This document shows positions 8,923 through 17,541 of a stretch of DNA of 64,000 bases, in pieces. The stretch is taken from contig NZ_CP189974.1 in NCBI RefSeq assembly GCF_051549785.1, positions 1,364,001-1,428,000 on the forward strand. The letters are read 5' to 3'. Below the pieces are notes generated by a model. It was given only the letters and a program-made list of their open reading frames with translations, had not been told where the DNA came from and did no database searches. A program made the translations under genes and the position numbers. Numbering within the stretch: the stretch's first letter is position 1; every line of letters begins with the position of its first letter. This stretch comes from Caldatribacterium sp051549785. GTDB taxonomy: Bacteria; Atribacterota; Atribacteria; Atribacterales; Caldatribacteriaceae.

Positions 8923-10409
8923 TTGTGGGCATAGACCTTGGGACCACCAATTCCCTTGTTGCCTGGATTACCAGAGAAGGAAGACCGGAGATTATTATCA
9001 ACGAACGGGGGAGCCGTTTGACGCCCTCGGTGGTCTATTTCAAGAATGAGCGGCAAGTCATTGTTGGAGAGCTGGCCCGTTCCCAGATGCTCCTCTATCC
9101 CCAGCAGACAGTTGTGAGGGTAAAACGGAAAATGGGGACCCCCTTCCGCTACAGCATCTTCGGCCGGGAATACACACCTTCGGAGATATCGAGCCTTATC
9201 CTGCGGAAGTTGAAGAACTACGCTGAGGCATGCCTCGGGAGGGAGGTCGACCAGGCGGTTATCACGGTTCCTGCATACTTTGACGACAACCAGCGCCAGG
9301 CAACCATCCGGGCGGCACGTCTTGCGGGTATGACTCCGGTGAAGCTCCTCAACGAACCGACGGCGGCAGCCCTGGCCTACAACCTCCATGCTTCCGGGGA
9401 GAACAACCTCCTTGTCCTTGACTTTGGTGGTGGGACTTTTGATATTAGCCTGATGCATTTCTCTGAAGGTTTGTTTGAAGTAATGGCCACCGGAGGGAGT
9501 ACAGAGCTTGGAGGAAGTGACGTCGACGATATCCTGGTGCGGTACGTTGTTGATGCAGTGAAAGAAGCCGAGGGGATCGATCTTTCACAGGACCCGGTAG
9601 CCCTGCAACAGGTCTATTTCCATGTCGAGAGGGCAAAGATCGACCTATCCACTGTTCAAGAGACAACCATCGTTATTCCCTATATCGCCCTCTCTGAGAG
9701 AGGTCCTGTGCATGTCCGTCTTCCCCTTTCTCGTGAAAGGATGAACAATCTCTGCGCCCAGATTTTTGAAAAGGTAGAAAGCCTCATTGAGGAGACTATT
9801 GAAAGAGCCCGCCTCACAAAGGATTGGGTGCAAACCATTGTTTTTGTAGGGGGATCCTCGCGAATCCCACGGTTCCGGGAGGTGGTACGGCGGCTCTTCC
9901 AGGGAATTCCTGTGACCTTCTGTGACAGCTTGAATCCTGACGAGGTGGTGGCACTGGGGGCAGCGATACAGGCAGGGATTATCGAGGGAAGGATTCGGGA
10001 AGTGGAACTCCGCGACATTCTTCCCCACTCCCTGGGGGTCCTCGATGACCAGGGAAACTTTGTACCTATCCTCAAAAGGGGAACGGTGTATCCAGCGGTT
10101 GCCTCGCGCCTTTTCACCAACACCCGTGACGACCAGGAGGAGGCTATCGTGGAGGTTCTTCAGGAGAGAGATGGAGGGAGGCTCATTTCCCTTGGGAATT
10201 TCTGTTTCCGTTCGGAGAGAAAGTGGAAGAAGGGAGAAGCAAATCTCGAAGTGGTTTTTCATCTTGACGAGAGCGGTGTTCTGAACGTTTCCGCGGTGGA
10301 CCTCGATACGGGAAGGACGGAAGAAGCGACCATCACCGGTGGTCTTTGGGGAGATGGAGGAGGAATAGATTTCCCGGAGCGAAGAGGTCCGGGACTTGAA
10401 GTGCTTTAA
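8919..10409 (+). CDS. Hsp70/DnaK-like protein lacking the helical lid
   Basis: 496 residues against about 600-640 for DnaK. The nucleotide-binding domain is intact: IDLGTTNS at the N-terminus, VPAYFDDNQRQAT, LLNEPTAAALAY, LDFGGGTFDIS and VFVGGSSRIP. A beta-type substrate-binding domain follows (residues about 380-480, with FHLDESGVLNVSAVDLDTG). The chain then stops, so the alpha-helical lid and the C-terminal acidic tail are absent. No dnaJ or grpE lies nearby. Its ATGA overlap with the small adaptor and its place between parA and the receptor suggest a dedicated role in assembling or remodelling the array. That role is inference; the Hsp70 assignment is firm. Confidence 0.92.
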   Translation: MIVGIDLGTTNSLVAWITREGRPEIIINERGSRLTPSVVYFKNERQVIVGELARSQMLLYPQQTVVRVKRKMGTPFRYSIFGREYTPSEISSLILRKLKNYAEACLGREVDQAVITVPAYFDDNQRQATIRAARLAGMTPVKLLNEPTAAALAYNLHASGENNLLVLDFGGGTFDISLMHFSEGLFEVMATGGSTELGGSDVDDILVRYVVDAVKEAEGIDLSQDPVALQQVYFHVERAKIDLSTVQETTIVIPYIALSERGPVHVRLPLSRERMNNLCAQIFEKVESLIEETIERARLTKDWVQTIVFVGGSSRIPRFREVVRRLFQGIPVTFCDSLNPDEVVALGAAIQAGIIEGRIREVELRDILPHSLGVLDDQGNFVPILKRGTVYPAVASRLFTNTRDDQEEAIVEVLQERDGGRLISLGNFCFRSERKWKKGEANLEVVFHLDESGVLNVSAVDLDTGRTEEATITGGLWGDGGGIDFPERRGPGLEVL

Positions 10410-10433
10410 AAAACTGGAAGGAGGTTCTCAATA

Positions 10434-12386
10434 ATGGCGGTCAAGAAGCTCGCAGTGCCGGAATCGTATCGGGAGGAGAAGAAAACCGGGATTGCAGTGA
10501 AGGAGGAGCAGGAGAACGAACTCGCACTCCGTAGGGAAATGGCAAGGAAGAGAGCCGAGGAGAAAGCGAAAGCCAGGACACTCGCCAAGCGACAGGCCAT
10601 GATCGAGAGGATTGCTTCTTCAGCTGCCCAGATGCTCTCTGCGGTGGAAGAGCTGAACTCTGCAGTTGAGGAATTGGGAAAGTCGATGGAGCAGATTGCT
10701 GCAGGAGCAGAGCAGGCTTCTTCGGCTGCTGATGAGAGCCGGGCAGCGGTGAACCAGATCAACGCAAGTGGTCAGAACATCCGCAAGCTCGTTTCAGAAA
10801 TGGTTCAAAGAGTCGTTGCTGCCCAGAACCAAGCTGGTGTGGTGGCAAGTGGTTTGCGGAACCTTATCGAGAACATCCAAGAAGCCGCTTCGAGGAATCA
10901 GGAATCTGCTCAGCTTATCAAAAAGCTTGAGGACCAGTCGAATCGTATTGAGGAGATTGTCAAAGCGGTGGTGATGATTGCCGACCAGACGAACCTTCTT
11001 GCCCTGAATGCCGCCATTGAAGCGGCACGCGCTGAAGAGCATGGAAGCGGTTTCGCCGTGGTCGCGGATGAAGTAAGGAACCTGGCAGAAATCTCGGAAA
11101 ACTCGGCGCGGCAAATAAGGGAAGTAGTGGGGGAGATCAAGAATGCAGTTCAGAAGGTGGTGGAAAACATTGCCACTATCGTCCAGGATTCAGAGAAACA
11201 GGTGGAACTTGGGAAAGAAGTGACCAGGGAGCTCGAGGACATAAGAGGGCGCTTCCAGGAGTTGGTGGAACACATGGCCAGTCTGGAAAGCGCTATAAAG
11301 GAAGCCGAGGTCATGAGTGGGGAATTTCTGAAAGTGGCGGAGAACGTTGCTGCAGCTTCCGAAGAACAGGCATCGGCAGCAGAGGAGGCCCGGAAAGCAG
11401 TGGCCGAACAGAGCAAAGCCCTTTCGGAGATTAACGTCGCTGCTCAGGAACTTGTGGAGGTTAGCGAAGAACTCAAGACGTCTACTGACACAACGAAGTC
11501 GGCTGAAGGAGTGGCAGCCATGTCTGAGGAACTCTCTGCGAATATTGAAGAAGCTTCCAGTGCTTCTGAAGAAATCGCCAAAGCCCTTCAGGAACTCTCC
11601 AGAGGAGCACAGCTTCTTTCTGAGTCCACGGAAAAAGGCGCAGAGATCAGCCGGAAGCTCACCGAAATGATGACCTCTTTCCAGAAGACGGTGGAAGAGG
11701 ACCGAAAGCTTCTTCTTGAGCTCAAGGACCGTGTGGTCAAGAATCGCGAAACTTCCACCAGGATGATTGAGGGCATTCTCCAGTCCACCAGGCTCTACCG
11801 TGAGACGGCAGCAAACGTCGATGCTCTTGATGAGAGGGCTCGGCGTATCGATAAGATTGTGGACGTCATAGACAAAGTGACCATTCAGACGAATATGCTT
11901 GCAGTCAACGGATTCATCGAAGCTGCACGAGCCGGAGAATATGGCAAGGGCTTTTCAGTGGTTGCCAACGATATCCGGAATCTCGCCAATGAGTCCAGCC
12001 GCAATGTCGAAGAGATTAAGGATCTGGTGCGGGGTATCCAGCGGCAGGTGACCGTGGTGTCTGTGGATATCAACGAATCCGGTAGGAAGGCAGAAGAGGA
12101 AGCGCTGAGGTCCCGGGAGAGTACGAATGCCCTTGAGAACATTGCCCAGGTTATGGATGACCTGGTAGGTCGTTTCGACGTGATTGCCAGGGAAGTAGAC
12201 CAGATTGTCTCTGCTCTTGAGGAAGCGCAGAAGGCTGTTGAACAGATTAACGCAGCTGCCCAGGAAGCCGCTTCAAGCATTGAGGAGGCCAGCAAGGCTG
12301 CTCAGGAACAGGCAAAGGGTATGGAAGAGCTGGCGAAAGCAATTGAAGAGATCGCAGCAGTGGCTGATGAGCTCCAGTCCGAGTGA
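10434..12386 (+). CDS. Soluble chemoreceptor with two signalling-tip regions
   Basis: 650 residues, no hydrophobic segment, so a cytoplasmic receptor. It is coiled coil nearly throughout and rich in Ala, Glu and Gln. Two separate hairpin-tip sequences are present: QTNLLALNAAIEAAR (residues 185-199) followed by GFAVVADEVRNLA, and QTNMLAVNGFIEAAR (485-499) followed by GFSVVANDIRNLA. Their spacing is exactly 300 residues. The first matches the MCP consensus; the second has Gly-Phe where Ala-Ala is usual. No sensor domain is recognisable; the first 60 residues are charged and helical. A strong GGAAGGAGG site precedes the ATG. It probably signals to the operon's CheA through the triple-CheW protein. 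Confidence 0.9.
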   Translation: MAVKKLAVPESYREEKKTGIAVKEEQENELALRREMARKRAEEKAKARTLAKRQAMIERIASSAAQMLSAVEELNSAVEELGKSMEQIAAGAEQASSAADESRAAVNQINASGQNIRKLVSEMVQRVVAAQNQAGVVASGLRNLIENIQEAASRNQESAQLIKKLEDQSNRIEEIVKAVVMIADQTNLLALNAAIEAARAEEHGSGFAVVADEVRNLAEISENSARQIREVVGEIKNAVQKVVENIATIVQDSEKQVELGKEVTRELEDIRGRFQELVEHMASLESAIKEAEVMSGEFLKVAENVAAASEEQASAAEEARKAVAEQSKALSEINVAAQELVEVSEELKTSTDTTKSAEGVAAMSEELSANIEEASSASEEIAKALQELSRGAQLLSESTEKGAEISRKLTEMMTSFQKTVEEDRKLLLELKDRVVKNRETSTRMIEGILQSTRLYRETAANVDALDERARRIDKIVDVIDKVTIQTNMLAVNGFIEAARAGEYGKGFSVVANDIRNLANESSRNVEEIKDLVRGIQRQVTVVSVDINESGRKAEEEALRSRESTNALENIAQVMDDLVGRFDVIAREVDQIVSALEEAQKAVEQINAAAQEAASSIEEASKAAQEQAKGMEELAKAIEEIAAVADELQSE

Positions 12387-12399
12387 GGGGGGAGAGGGG

Positions 12400-13902
12400 A
12401 TGAAAGGCGGAAAGTACATAGCCTTCGAGATAGGCCAGGAAACCTACGCGGTTCCCGTAGGGACCGTGCGGGAGATTGTCAGGGTACCTGAGCTCACTCG
12501 GGTACCCCTTGCCCCCCTATATGTGGAGGGTGTGGCGAACCTCCGCGGAGAGATACTCCCGGTAGTAAGCCTTCGAAAGAGGCTTGGTCTTGAAGCGAAG
12601 CCCCTTGATGAACTCTCTCGGGTGGTGGTCTTTGAGAAAGACGGAGAAATTGTAGGAGCAATCGTTGACCGGATGGCCGAAGCAATAGTGCTCGAGGAAG
12701 GGAACATCGAGAGAAGGGAAGGTATTGGGGCCGAGGGTGACTTCCTCGAGGGTGTTGCGAAAGCCGGAGATGGAAAGAAACTCTACCTCCTTTTCAACGT
12801 AGACAAGCTTTTCGAATGGGAGAACCAGGAAAAGCAGGAGAGAAAGGGAAAGATGCTGAGCTTCGAGGCCGGAGAAGAAGCGGGAAGGAAAGAAGCGGTG
12901 ACCGAAAGCCAGCTTGTGAGCTTTAAGCTGGGCAACAGTGTCTACGCTATCGACATCAGAGATATCCAGGAGGTTATCCGTTACACCCAGCCAACCGAAA
13001 TCCCCAACGTTCCTTTCTATGTTCGGGGAATCATTCAGCGGAGGGATGGAATCCTTCCTGTTGTCGACCTGCGCCTGAAGATGGGAATGGAAGCTTCCGC
13101 AATCGACGAGTTCACCAAAGTCGTTGTGGTAGAGACTTCTCGGGCCAGAGTAGGCTTTGTTGTCGACTGCATTCACAAGGTCCTGAGAGTGGTGGAGAGC
13201 GAAATTAAATCTCCTCCGGAGCTTCTGGAGCAACAGCTTGGTGGAGAACTCAAGGGCATTGTTGAAGTGGATGGGGAAATGGTCTTGCTCCTGAACTCGC
13301 AGAAGCTGGTGAGTGAGGAGGTTACCCTTCTTGGGGAAGAAGCCGGCAGAAGCGAAAGAGAGGGAGAAGTGGTGGAGACAAGGGGCAAAGAAAACCAGTA
13401 CGTTGTCTTTGCCTTGGGGGATGAGCTCTTTGGGGTTCCCATTGAACAAATTCAGGAAATTAATCGACTTCCTGAGGTCACCAGGGTTCCCCATACTGCC
13501 TCTTTCGTCGAAGGAGTTGTAAACCTAAGAGGAGAGGTCATCCCTGTCATTGACCTACGCAAGAGGTTTGGCCTTCCCCCTCGAGGGTACGACGAATTCA
13601 CAAGAATCGTCGTGGCAGATATTGGGGGGCAGAAAACCGGCTTTATCGTGGATGCCGTAAAGGAAGTGGGAAAGTATCCGGAGAAGGACATCGCCTCGTC
13701 GCCCGGTATCCTGGGGAACAAGGCCAGCCGCTTTGTGAAGGGCCTTGTGAAACTTTCGGAACAGAAGATGATCCTCCTTCTTGACCTTGGCGCGGTACTT
13801 GCCGAGGAGGAAAAAGAAGAGCTTGAGAAGGTGAGGAAGGATAGCAAGGTGAAAGACGGTGGCAAGGAAGGTTCTCAAAAGAAGCTTCGTCGTGCAGAGT
13901 GA
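12400..13902 (+). CDS. Triple CheW-domain coupling protein
   Basis: 500 residues from ATG 12400, chosen because it follows GGGGGGAGAGGGG and directly precedes the first CheW fold; the frame is open further upstream. Three CheW domains lie in tandem, starting near residues 4, 170 and 328. Each has the (V/I)xFxxGxxxYAVP-like entry, an EVTRVP or QPTEIPNVP loop, and a LRGEVIPVIDLRKRFGL-type strand. Acidic linkers separate them. CheW couples receptors to CheA P5 domains; one polypeptide with three could bridge neighbouring receptor trimers. It starts 13 bases after the receptor gene. Confidence 0.93.
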   Translation: MKGGKYIAFEIGQETYAVPVGTVREIVRVPELTRVPLAPLYVEGVANLRGEILPVVSLRKRLGLEAKPLDELSRVVVFEKDGEIVGAIVDRMAEAIVLEEGNIERREGIGAEGDFLEGVAKAGDGKKLYLLFNVDKLFEWENQEKQERKGKMLSFEAGEEAGRKEAVTESQLVSFKLGNSVYAIDIRDIQEVIRYTQPTEIPNVPFYVRGIIQRRDGILPVVDLRLKMGMEASAIDEFTKVVVVETSRARVGFVVDCIHKVLRVVESEIKSPPELLEQQLGGELKGIVEVDGEMVLLLNSQKLVSEEVTLLGEEAGRSEREGEVVETRGKENQYVVFALGDELFGVPIEQIQEINRLPEVTRVPHTASFVEGVVNLRGEVIPVIDLRKRFGLPPRGYDEFTRIVVADIGGQKTGFIVDAVKEVGKYPEKDIASSPGILGNKASRFVKGLVKLSEQKMILLLDLGAVLAEEEKEELEKVRKDSKVKDGGKEGSQKKLRRAE

Positions 13903-13908
13903 AACTCT

Positions 13909-14967
13909 ATGAGGAAGAAAAGGGTGCTTGTTTGCGATGACTCTGCACTGATGCGAAGGTTGCTGCGAGAAATCATCGAGTCCGACCCGTCCTTTGAGGT
14001 GGTGGACACGGCTCGAGACGGGGAGGAAGCAGTGCTTAAAGCACGCCAGCTCCGTCCAGACGTAGTCACAATGGACGTCAACATGCCCCGCATGGATGGT
14101 CTCACGGCCCTGCAAATCATTGTCGAAGAGGAGATCTGCCCGGTAATAATGGTTTCCTCTCTGACCCAGGATGGTGCAGTGGCGACCTTTCAGGCCCTGG
14201 AGCTTGGGGCCTTTGATTACGTGGCAAAGCCTGGGGGAACAATCTCAAGAGACATAGGAGTTGTCAGAGACGAACTCATTGCAAAGCTTAGGGCAGCAAC
14301 AAAAGTTAATGTCCGGCGTCTGGCTACAAGAGTCACGAAGGTCTCCACAGTCTCTCTGGGAAAACAACTCCCCGGAGAGACTGTGGGGGATTTCTTTGCC
14401 GTGGCGATTGGAATTTCCACCGGTGGTCCCAAGACTATCTATGAGGTACTGCCTCCTCTCCCGCAGAACCTCAACGCTGCGGTATTCCTCGTTCAGCACA
14501 TGCCTCCGGAGTTTACCCGCCAGTATGCTGAGCGGCTTGATAAGTATTGCAGGCTTAAAGTGGTTGAGGCTGAGGATGGCATGCTCGTTCAACCCGGTGT
14601 TGTTTATGTCGGAAAGGGGGGATATCATCTGAAACTTAAAAAGAGGGGTAAAGACTTGAGAATTTTTCTCTCTACCCTGCCCCCCTGCATGTTCATGCCC
14701 TCTGTAGACGTTATGATGGAGTCGGTCCTTGAGCACTTCGGCCCAAAGACCGTAGGGGTCCTTATGACCGGGATGGGAAGCGACGGGGCCGAAGCCATGA
14801 GAAAAATCCACGAGGCTGGCGGATACACCATTGCCGAGTCCGAGGAGACCGCCATTGTCTTCGGGATGCCTCAGGAAGCCATCAGGAGAGGGGGTGCCAA
14901 GAAAGTCCTCCCTTCCCACGACATTGCTCGCGAGATTATCCGGGTCGTGGGCCTGCGGTCAGAATGA
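13909..14967 (+). CDS. cheB: Chemoreceptor methylesterase CheB
   Basis: 352 residues. An N-terminal receiver domain (DDSALMRRLL, phospho-acceptor Asp56 in TMDVNMPRMDG, KPGG) is joined to the CheB methylesterase domain. The catalytic triad is visible as Ser170 (GISTGGP), His197 (VQHMPP) and Asp292 (TGMGSDGAEAM). It removes methyl groups or deamidates receptor glutamines, opposing CheR. It is the last gene of the operon, 6 bases after the triple-CheW gene. The next gene downstream has its own promoter. Confidence 0.95.
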   Translation: MRKKRVLVCDDSALMRRLLREIIESDPSFEVVDTARDGEEAVLKARQLRPDVVTMDVNMPRMDGLTALQIIVEEEICPVIMVSSLTQDGAVATFQALELGAFDYVAKPGGTISRDIGVVRDELIAKLRAATKVNVRRLATRVTKVSTVSLGKQLPGETVGDFFAVAIGISTGGPKTIYEVLPPLPQNLNAAVFLVQHMPPEFTRQYAERLDKYCRLKVVEAEDGMLVQPGVVYVGKGGYHLKLKKRGKDLRIFLSTLPPCMFMPSVDVMMESVLEHFGPKTVGVLMTGMGSDGAEAMRKIHEAGGYTIAESEETAIVFGMPQEAIRRGGAKKVLPSHDIAREIIRVVGLRSE

Positions 14968-14984
14968 TTTTTTCTGTTCTTGCG

Positions 14985-15013
14985 TTGACACAATTCTTAA
15001 GGAGTGCTACCAT
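14985..15013 (+). promoter_or_regulatory. Promoter of the cold shock gene
   Basis: TTGACA (14985-14990), a 17-base spacer, then TACCAT (15008-15013) preceded by TGC as an extended -10. The predicted start is near 15020, giving a 5' leader of about 47 bases that begins with a perfect palindrome. Confidence 0.75.
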
Positions 15014-15019
15014 GCTTTT

Positions 15020-15035
15020 GGGTTTGCGCAAACCC
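15020..15035. repeat. Perfect 16-bp palindrome at the cold shock transcript start
   Basis: GGGTTTGCGCAAACCC is self-complementary over all 16 bases and falls at the predicted +1. As RNA it would make a 5'-terminal hairpin that could stabilise the message or act as a temperature-sensitive element. As DNA it could be an operator. Confidence 0.6.
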
Positions 15036-15066
15036 TGAATCTTCTTTTTAGGAGGTTTCAGTTTCA

Positions 15067-15267
15067 ATGCCAACCGGTAAGGTGAAGTGGTTCAGCGCGA
15101 CGAAAGGGTATGGGTTCATCGAGTCTGATGAAGGTGGAGACGTTTTCGTGCACTACACAGCTATTGAGGGAAGTGGCTTCAAGACCCTGGAACAGGGACA
15201 GGCAGTGGAATTCGAAGTCCAGCAGGGCACAAAGGGTCCTCAGGCAGTGCGGGTGAGAAAACTCTGA
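15067..15267 (+). CDS. csp: Cold shock protein (CspA family)
   Basis: 66 residues, the standard length for a single cold-shock domain. It contains both RNA-binding motifs: KGYGFIES (RNP1-like KGFGFI) and DVFVHYTAI (RNP2, VFVH). It begins with the typical GKVKWFSATKGYG. It binds single-stranded RNA or DNA and melts RNA structure. It is monocistronic, with its own promoter and terminator, and its AGGAGG site is well spaced before ATG 15067. Confidence 0.97.
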   Translation: MPTGKVKWFSATKGYGFIESDEGGDVFVHYTAIEGSGFKTLEQGQAVEFEVQQGTKGPQAVRVRKL

Positions 15268-15282
15268 GTCCTCGAAAAGAGG

Positions 15283-15309
15283 AGCCCCGGCGCATGCCGG
15301 GGCTTTTTT
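15283..15309 (+). terminator. Rho-independent terminator after csp
   Basis: AGCCCCGG pairs with CCGGGGCT across a CGCATG loop and is followed by TTTTTT. It lies between convergent genes (csp and glgP). Confidence 0.9.
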
Positions 15310-15319
15310 GTTTTTCGTT

Positions 15320-17047
15320 TCAGCTTGCTGTTTCCTCCTGGATGAGGTGGTTCACGAGGAGGGGTTGGTGGAAATAGGCTTCGGTCACATAGCGGCGCAT
15401 CATACGGTGGGCGTTGAAGTACGGGGCAACCTTCCCAATGGCGTTTTTCATGAGCTGCCGCCAGTGGTCTTTCTGTGCGTAGTACAGGGGAATGATGAGG
15501 TATTCTAACTTGTTGTAGAAGTCATCCACTTCTTCCTCAAGGAGTTCCTGGGGAGTTTTTCCTGCCTCGCTCTCTGGTCCTATGGACCAGCCCGTGACTC
15601 CCTCAACGTGTCCCTCAATCCACCATCCATCGAGAACACTGAAGTGGAGCACGCCATTGTGGGCAGCTTTCATGCCGCTTGTTCCTGAAGCCTCAAGGGG
15701 CCGCATGGGGGTGTTGAGCCACACATCAACTCCCGCCACCATTTTTTTGGCGATGTCAAGGTCGTAGTTCTCGAGAAAGGCGATTTTGATGTCCGCAGCA
15801 AGTTCCCGGGAAAGACGAATGATTTCCTGAATGCACCGTTTCCCCTCCCAGTCCTGAGGGTGGGCTTTCCCGGCAAAAATAATCTGGAACGGCCCTTTTC
15901 GTTTGATCCTTCGAAGACGTGTGAGGTCGGAAAAAATGAAGAGCGGTCGTTTGTAAGCCGTCATCCGCCGGGCAAAACCGATAGTCAGGACATGTTCGTC
16001 CATTTCGACACCGGTTTTTTCTTTCACGAACTGAAGGAGTTTCCGCTTTTCCTCCTGATGTGCTCTCCAGATTTCCTCGTCAGGAATGATGTCCGCCCGG
16101 GAGAGAAAACTCGGCTCATATGCCCAGCCGGGGATGTACCGGTCAAAGAGTGCACGAAAGCTCTCGCTCGTCCAGGCGAAACTGTGGACACCGTTGGTGA
16201 TGGAGTGGATGGCGTACCCGGGGAACATGTGACGGGAGACCTCGCTGTGGCGACGGGCAACCCCATTTACATAACCACTGAGGTTGAGGGCAAGAAGAGT
16301 CATGTTGAGATGGTCCTCTCCTCCGTACTTCTGGAGTACAGAGAAAGGAACAAGCTCTTCGAGGACTTCCCGAACAAGGTCGTAGGCGAATTTGTCGTGT
16401 CCTGCTTCCACAGGGGTGTGGGTGGTGAAGACGCAGCGGGCTCGCACGAACTCCGGGTCAAATTGGGGACTGTGTCGGAGGAGTTCCAGTGTGATGAGGG
16501 CTGCATGACCCTCGTTGATGTGGTACTTCCGTACCTCAAATCCTAAGGCTTTGAGCATGCGGGCTCCTCCGATACCAAGGACAATCTCCTGTTTCAGCCG
16601 GTATCGTCGATCGCCACCGTAGAGAAAGTCCGTGATGGTCCGGTCCTCAGGGTTGTTCTCCGGAAGGTCCGTGTCAAGGAAGATGACTGGAACAATGCTT
16701 CCGATGAAGCTTCGCCAGAAGTACACCCAGGCTCCTACCGTAACCTTTCGGCCCTCTATGGTGACCGTGACCTTTTGGGGAAGGGGAGTGAGGATTTTTT
16801 CCACGTCCCATTCCATCGGATGCTCGACCTGCCACCCCTCGGGGGTAATTTCCTGCCGGAAGTATCCCTTGCGGCTCACAAGGGTTACCGCCACAAAGGG
16901 CAAAGAGAGATCAGCCGCAGACCGTACTGTATCTCCGGCAAGAATACCAAGGCCACCACTGTAGGTTGGGATGTCGTTGAAAAGGGCGATTTCCATCGAG
17001 AGATAGGCAATGACTGGCTCTCTCTTGAGGCTTTCCAGAATCTCCAT
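15320..17047 (-). CDS. glgP: Alpha-glucan phosphorylase
   Basis: 575 residues from ATG 17047, chosen for its GGAAGGAGG site and a family-like start (MEILESLKREPVIAYLSMEIAL). Releases glucose-1-phosphate from glycogen or maltodextrin using pyridoxal phosphate. This is the short phosphorylase subfamily typical of thermophiles, not the 800-residue enzyme. Visible landmarks are TYSGGLGILAGD, NEGHAA, the ITNGVHSFAW segment, TIGFARRMTAYKR, and the PLP region EASGTSGMKAAHNG with its lysine. It sits 16 bases after dut on the same strand, so they are probably co-transcribed. The cytoplasmic PLP need fits the pdxST genes elsewhere in the window. Confidence 0.93.
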   Translation of the reverse strand: MEILESLKREPVIAYLSMEIALFNDIPTYSGGLGILAGDTVRSAADLSLPFVAVTLVSRKGYFRQEITPEGWQVEHPMEWDVEKILTPLPQKVTVTIEGRKVTVGAWVYFWRSFIGSIVPVIFLDTDLPENNPEDRTITDFLYGGDRRYRLKQEIVLGIGGARMLKALGFEVRKYHINEGHAALITLELLRHSPQFDPEFVRARCVFTTHTPVEAGHDKFAYDLVREVLEELVPFSVLQKYGGEDHLNMTLLALNLSGYVNGVARRHSEVSRHMFPGYAIHSITNGVHSFAWTSESFRALFDRYIPGWAYEPSFLSRADIIPDEEIWRAHQEEKRKLLQFVKEKTGVEMDEHVLTIGFARRMTAYKRPLFIFSDLTRLRRIKRKGPFQIIFAGKAHPQDWEGKRCIQEIIRLSRELAADIKIAFLENYDLDIAKKMVAGVDVWLNTPMRPLEASGTSGMKAAHNGVLHFSVLDGWWIEGHVEGVTGWSIGPESEAGKTPQELLEEEVDDFYNKLEYLIIPLYYAQKDHWRQLMKNAIGKVAPYFNAHRMMRRYVTEAYFHQPLLVNHLIQEETAS

Positions 17048-17063
17048 GAGGTGTCCTCCTTCC

Positions 17064-17498
17064 TCACCTTCCTGTTGATCCAAGGCCCCGTTCTCCTCTC
17101 TGGGTGGGGGAAAGGGTGGAGGCCTCAACGATCCGTACTCTTGGAACTTCCCGGAGGGCTCCCTGAGCGATGCGGTCTCCCTGGCAAATGCGATATGGAG
17201 CAGTGCCAAAGTTAAAAAGACGCACAACCCAGCTTCCCCGGTACCCGGCATCAATGGTCCCCGGATGGATCATAATACCATGGCGGATTCCCATGCCACT
17301 TCGGGGACGGATGACGACTTCATAACCTGGGGGAAACTCGGAAGCGATTTCAAGGTCGACAACTGCGCTTTCTCCTGGAGGGATGGTAAGGTCGCAGGGA
17401 CTGAAAAGGTCAAAGCAGGCATCATCCTCGTAGGCGAATCGAGGAAGGCGTGCTCGTTCTGTAAGCCGCTTGAATCGTATGACGATCTCTTTCCTCAT
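17064..17498 (-). CDS. dut: dUTP diphosphatase (trimeric dUTPase)
   Basis: 144 residues from ATG 17498. Hydrolyses dUTP to dUMP and pyrophosphate, which supplies dTMP synthesis and keeps uracil out of DNA. All five trimeric-dUTPase motifs can be read: DDACFDLFS (motif 1), PRSGMGIRHGI (2), GTIDAGYRGSW (3, with the catalytic Asp), RICQGDRIAQ (4) and RGERGLGSTGR (5, the glycine-rich P-loop-like tail). Motif 1 has Cys-Phe where Gly-Tyr is usual. The frame stays open upstream of this ATG, but the motif layout supports this start. Divergent from the large membrane protein gene. Confidence 0.93.
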   Translation of the reverse strand: MRKEIVIRFKRLTERARLPRFAYEDDACFDLFSPCDLTIPPGESAVVDLEIASEFPPGYEVVIRPRSGMGIRHGIMIHPGTIDAGYRGSWVVRLFNFGTAPYRICQGDRIAQGALREVPRVRIVEASTLSPTQRGERGLGSTGR

Positions 17499-17541
17499 GT
17501 GCCCCGGTCCTCTGGTAATATTATACCGGAGGGGAGGGGAG

